Assembly: GCA_017997315.1 (NCBI GenBank)
Contig: JAGOFF010000087.1
Location: 1 to 8,796, forward strand
DNA: 8,796 bases
Direction: 5' to 3'
Source: Clostridia bacterium
GTDB lineage: Bacteria; Bacillota; Clostridia; Saccharofermentanales; UBA5734
Below the pieces are notes generated by a model. It did not search any database. It worked only from the letters and a program-made list of their open reading frames with translations, and had not been told where the DNA came from. The number at the start of each line of letters is the position of its first letter. Positions within the stretch are counted from its first letter, which is position 1. The translations under genes were made by a program, and so were the position numbers. This document shows, piece by piece, positions 7,098 to 8,796 of this stretch.

Positions 7098-7105
7098 CTC
7101 CTTTC
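7098..7105 (-). promoter_or_regulatory. Strong Shine-Dalgarno sequence ahead of an out-of-frame ATG
   Basis: On the minus strand GAAAGGAG is followed after three bases by an ATG (7092-7094). That ATG opens a 74-codon frame (6870-7094) that differs from the reductase frame and overlaps its first 58 codons. The reductase start itself, 49 bases downstream, has no comparable site. The signal could start a leader peptide, or it could show that one base was gained or lost between 7045 and 7094. Confidence 0.5.
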
Positions 7106-7121
7106 TTTCCTATTACCTCTT

Positions 7122-7130
7122 ATTCTACCA
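7122..7130 (-). promoter_or_regulatory. Extended -10 promoter of the aldo/keto reductase
   Basis: On the minus strand TGGTAGAAT is an extended -10: TG, one base, then TAGAAT (five of six to consensus). Transcription would start near 7115, giving an untranslated leader that includes the Shine-Dalgarno sequence at 7098-7105. No -35 is visible. Confidence 0.5.
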
Positions 7131-7337
7131 TGCAGGTCCGCAGCCGCCGGCGGCACAGCCGCGCGCAGGGCGCCCGGCTCCCGAGCCGGCAGGATAAAGA
7201 TTCTCCGGTCTGATTGAGGAAGGCGCAGCGCTCCACTATGACGTCCCTGAAAAAGCCGGCAAATGAATGGCGTTCCAGCATCGGATCCGTCGCTGCTTAA
7301 GAACCGTTCGACTACTGTTTTCAATACGGGGGATCCG

Positions 7338-8606
7338 CTAATCTTTCAAGCTCCCGATAGGTACGATATGGACCCCATCCTCTCGTGTATAGGCAACATC
7401 GCCAACCGCTGTGAGGATCATCAGGAAGCTGGGCTTGCCGCCTCCATCGGCTGCAATCTTGCGGCTCAACCGAATCAAAGTGACAGCAGCCTGGTCCCAC
7501 TGATGGCGTCCGAGTTTGACTTCGACAGCGCCCCATCTTCCATCGGGATGTTGAATAATCGCATCCGCTTCGAGATCCTCATTGTCCCGGTAGTGGCAGA
7601 CGCGGGCTCGAATCGGTTGCGCATATACACATAGATCCCGGTAACAAAGCGACTCGAACAGGAAGCCCGTCGTTTTCAGATCTTCAAACAGCATTCCAGG
7701 AGTCGCGTTCAATGCAGCGACGGCAAGGGACGGATCGATGAAATGCCGCTTGGGGCTGGTACGGATCCTCTTCTTTGAACGAAGCCCGGGCAGCCATGCT
7801 TCCTGCTCATCAATCATATAGATCCGTTTGAGTGCATCAAGATAACTCCGGACAGAATCCAGCGATAGATCCTCCCCCTCTTCCCGTTCGCTTACATCAT
7901 TGCGGAGAACCGTCATTTTTGCCGTTGTGGCATTGTTTCTTGCGAGTGACCTTAATAGCAGCCGGACTTTGTCTGGATTCCTGCCGACACCGTTCACTCT
8001 GGTAATATCCGACGAGATGATGGACTCGATGTAGTCCCGCGGCACCTCAAGCGCGGATTCCAGCGGATCATGAACCGATGCGGGCCACCCGCCCCGACAG
8101 ATCAGCTCGATCACCTGTTTGATGCCGATCTCGGAGGGTTGGGGAATGATGGGCTCTCCGGAAAACAATCCCGATAACGACACATGGCCGGTCGAGTGTC
8201 CGGATTCATACAAAGACATTGGACGCATCATCAATCGGGCAAACCTGCCGGTACCGGTATGGGAAGGATCCTGCCCAGGCGTCGCTGAACCGGTAAATAT
8301 GAACATTCCCCTTCCGGCAGCGTCATCAATCAAGCGTCTGGCTTTGTCCCAGAGCTGCGGAACCTCCTGCCACTCGTCAATCAGCCGCGGATATGCTCCA
8401 TCCAAAACGAACTCCGGAGCCAGCAATGCCCTTTCCCGAGTCAAGGGATCGTCAATGTAGACCTGCGACTTCGAGTGGAACATGCCGGTTCGCGTCTTGC
8501 CGCACCATTTCGGTCCTGTAATCAAAATGGCTCCGATACTCTGCAGTCGTTGATCCAGAAGCGTATCCATGATGCGCGGCATGTACTTCGATACCTGGTT
8601 TGACAT
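7338..8606 (-). CDS. AAA+ ATPase, AAA_14/DUF4143 type, with a PD-(D/E)XK-like tail
   Basis: The 422-residue protein has the layout of the common AAA_14 plus DUF4143 family, whose cellular role is unsettled. The ATPase domain covers about residues 10-190: Walker A GPKWCGKT (31-38), Walker B PRLIDEWQ (D77, E78), the FIFTGSATP sensor strand and GRFARLMMRPMSLYESG, which holds the conserved Arg. A helical linker with a winged-helix look follows (VRSYLDALKRIYMIDEQEAWLPG). The C-terminal domain ends with EADAII...GAVEVKLG, giving D348, E362 and K364, the pattern of a PD-(D/E)XK nuclease fold. The ATG at 8604-8606 is preferred over one 17 codons upstream because GAGAGGTG sits seven bases before it and a TATAAT box lies inside the longer version. 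The gene is less G+C-rich than its neighbours and stands alone, consistent with horizontal transfer. Confidence 0.88.
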   Translation of the reverse strand: MSNQVSKYMPRIMDTLLDQRLQSIGAILITGPKWCGKTRTGMFHSKSQVYIDDPLTRERALLAPEFVLDGAYPRLIDEWQEVPQLWDKARRLIDDAAGRGMFIFTGSATPGQDPSHTGTGRFARLMMRPMSLYESGHSTGHVSLSGLFSGEPIIPQPSEIGIKQVIELICRGGWPASVHDPLESALEVPRDYIESIISSDITRVNGVGRNPDKVRLLLRSLARNNATTAKMTVLRNDVSEREEGEDLSLDSVRSYLDALKRIYMIDEQEAWLPGLRSKKRIRTSPKRHFIDPSLAVAALNATPGMLFEDLKTTGFLFESLCYRDLCVYAQPIRARVCHYRDNEDLEADAIIQHPDGRWGAVEVKLGRHQWDQAAVTLIRLSRKIAADGGGKPSFLMILTAVGDVAYTREDGVHIVPIGSLKD

Positions 8607-8613
8607 ATCCGAA

Positions 8614-8633
8614 CACCTCTCGTTCGTATTATA
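8614..8633 (-). promoter_or_regulatory. Promoter and ribosome-binding site of the ATPase gene
   Basis: On the minus strand a perfect TATAAT lies at 8628-8633, followed by GAGAGGTG at 8614-8621, seven bases before the ATG at 8606. The predicted transcript starts near 8621, with a leader of about 15 bases. A TTGGAA 18 bases upstream of TATAAT is a weak -35 and falls within the first two units of the adjoining 23-bp repeat array, so anything bound to the repeats would compete with or aid RNA polymerase. Confidence 0.68.
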
Positions 8634-8793
8634 ACCCACGTTTTGCAGGTTTTCCAACCCGCGTTTTGCAGGTTTTTGAACCCACGTTTTGCAGGTTATT
8701 CAACCTACGTTTTGCAGATTTTCCAACCTACGTTTTGCAGGTTTTCCAACCCATGTTTTGCAGGATTTTCAACCCACGTTTTGCAGGTCTTCC
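8633..8793. repeat. Seven tandem 23-bp direct repeats upstream of the ATPase gene
   Basis: Seven head-to-tail units start at 8633, 8656, 8679, 8702, 8725, 8748 and 8771, each exactly 23 bp with no spacer. The consensus is AACCCACGTTTTGCAG followed by GTTTTCC. AACC at the start and GTTTTGCAG in the middle are invariant in all seven; changes cluster at position 5 (C or T), position 6, position 7 and the last seven bases. Many units also hold a weak dyad, AACC(C/T)...AGGTT. The period is not a multiple of three, so it is not coding, and there are no unique spacers, so it is not a CRISPR array. The first unit touches the -10 box of the ATPase. The array may continue past the end of the window. 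Confidence 0.95.
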
Positions 8794-8796
8794 ATC

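Larger units (their letters stand above)
7046..7337. other. Non-coding gap between aldo/keto reductase and ATPase genes
   Basis: About 290 bp without a convincing gene. The left part holds the leader and promoter of the reductase. The right part (about 7140-7337) holds open frames in several directions but no family-like protein. A 23-codon plus-strand stretch ending at 7264-7266 (peptide ending LIEEGAALHYDVPEKAGK) has protein-like composition and may be a decayed gene end. No intrinsic terminator is clear downstream of the ATPase stop. Confidence 0.5.

Noticed and set aside
6239..7213. 324-codon plus-strand frame over the aldo/keto reductase
   Set aside because: Antisense to a gene with an intact catalytic tetrad; no motif of its own.
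7235..7262. Intrinsic terminator of the ATPase gene at GCCGGC plus T5 on the minus strand
   Set aside because: The T run is present but the six-base palindrome has no loop and no longer stem forms around it.
7046..7324. 93-residue N-terminal extension of the aldo/keto reductase
   Set aside because: The extension spans the -10 and ribosome-binding site, has low-complexity Arg/Ala/Pro composition, and the family N-terminus begins exactly at the ATG at 7045.
8607..8657. Longer ATPase start, 17 codons upstream
   Set aside because: It would run through the TATAAT box and into the repeat array; the internal ATG has a good ribosome-binding site at proper spacing.
8633..8796. CRISPR array
   Set aside because: Units are contiguous 23-mers with no unique spacers between them, and no cas gene is present.

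Overview
The window is G+C-rich bacterial DNA, compactly packed, with most stop codons TGA. A C-terminal ABC-F fragment, a SARP-like BTAD regulator, a heterodimeric ABC exporter and an apparently leaderless gene together suggest a high-G+C Gram-positive (Actinomycetota, or a high-G+C Bacillota). This is inference; no rRNA or marker gene is present to prove it.

Layout. Positions 1-129 hold the last 42 codons of an ABC-F ATPase (+). Convergent to it is an MBL-fold hydrolase (149-985, -), resembling the dihydropteroate/dihydropterin-synthase-like branch. A short divergent gap (986-1028) leads to a Cys-rich small protein of unknown function (1029-1493, +). Its 3' end overlaps that of a SARP-like transcription factor (1480-2250, -). 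The regulator is divergent from a two-gene operon (2319-4217 and 4214-6037, +, overlapping by ATGA) that encodes the two half-transporters of a canonical heterodimeric ABC exporter. An aldo/keto reductase (6077-7045, -) converges on the exporter. A roughly 290-bp non-coding stretch follows, then a AAA+ ATPase of the AAA_14/DUF4143 type (7338-8606, -). The ATPase gene is visibly less G+C-rich than the rest and looks like a separate, mobile acquisition.

The regulator next to the exporter suggests that it controls export of a small molecule or peptide. The ABC-F fragment (a family that includes ribosome-protecting antibiotic-resistance proteins) fits a self-protection or drug-response theme, but no biosynthetic gene is visible and the substrate is unknown.

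The most unusual structure is at the right edge: seven head-to-tail 23-bp repeats (8633-8793) that abut a perfect TATAAT promoter for the ATPase and may continue beyond the window. Other notable structures are a 14-bp box, GGTT(A/G)TGACATAAT, shared by both divergent intergenic regions and reading as an extended -10; a likely leaderless start for the exporter operon; an in-frame 24-bp hairpin-forming repeat in the linker of the first half-transporter; and an out-of-frame strong ribosome-binding site ahead of the aldo/keto reductase.
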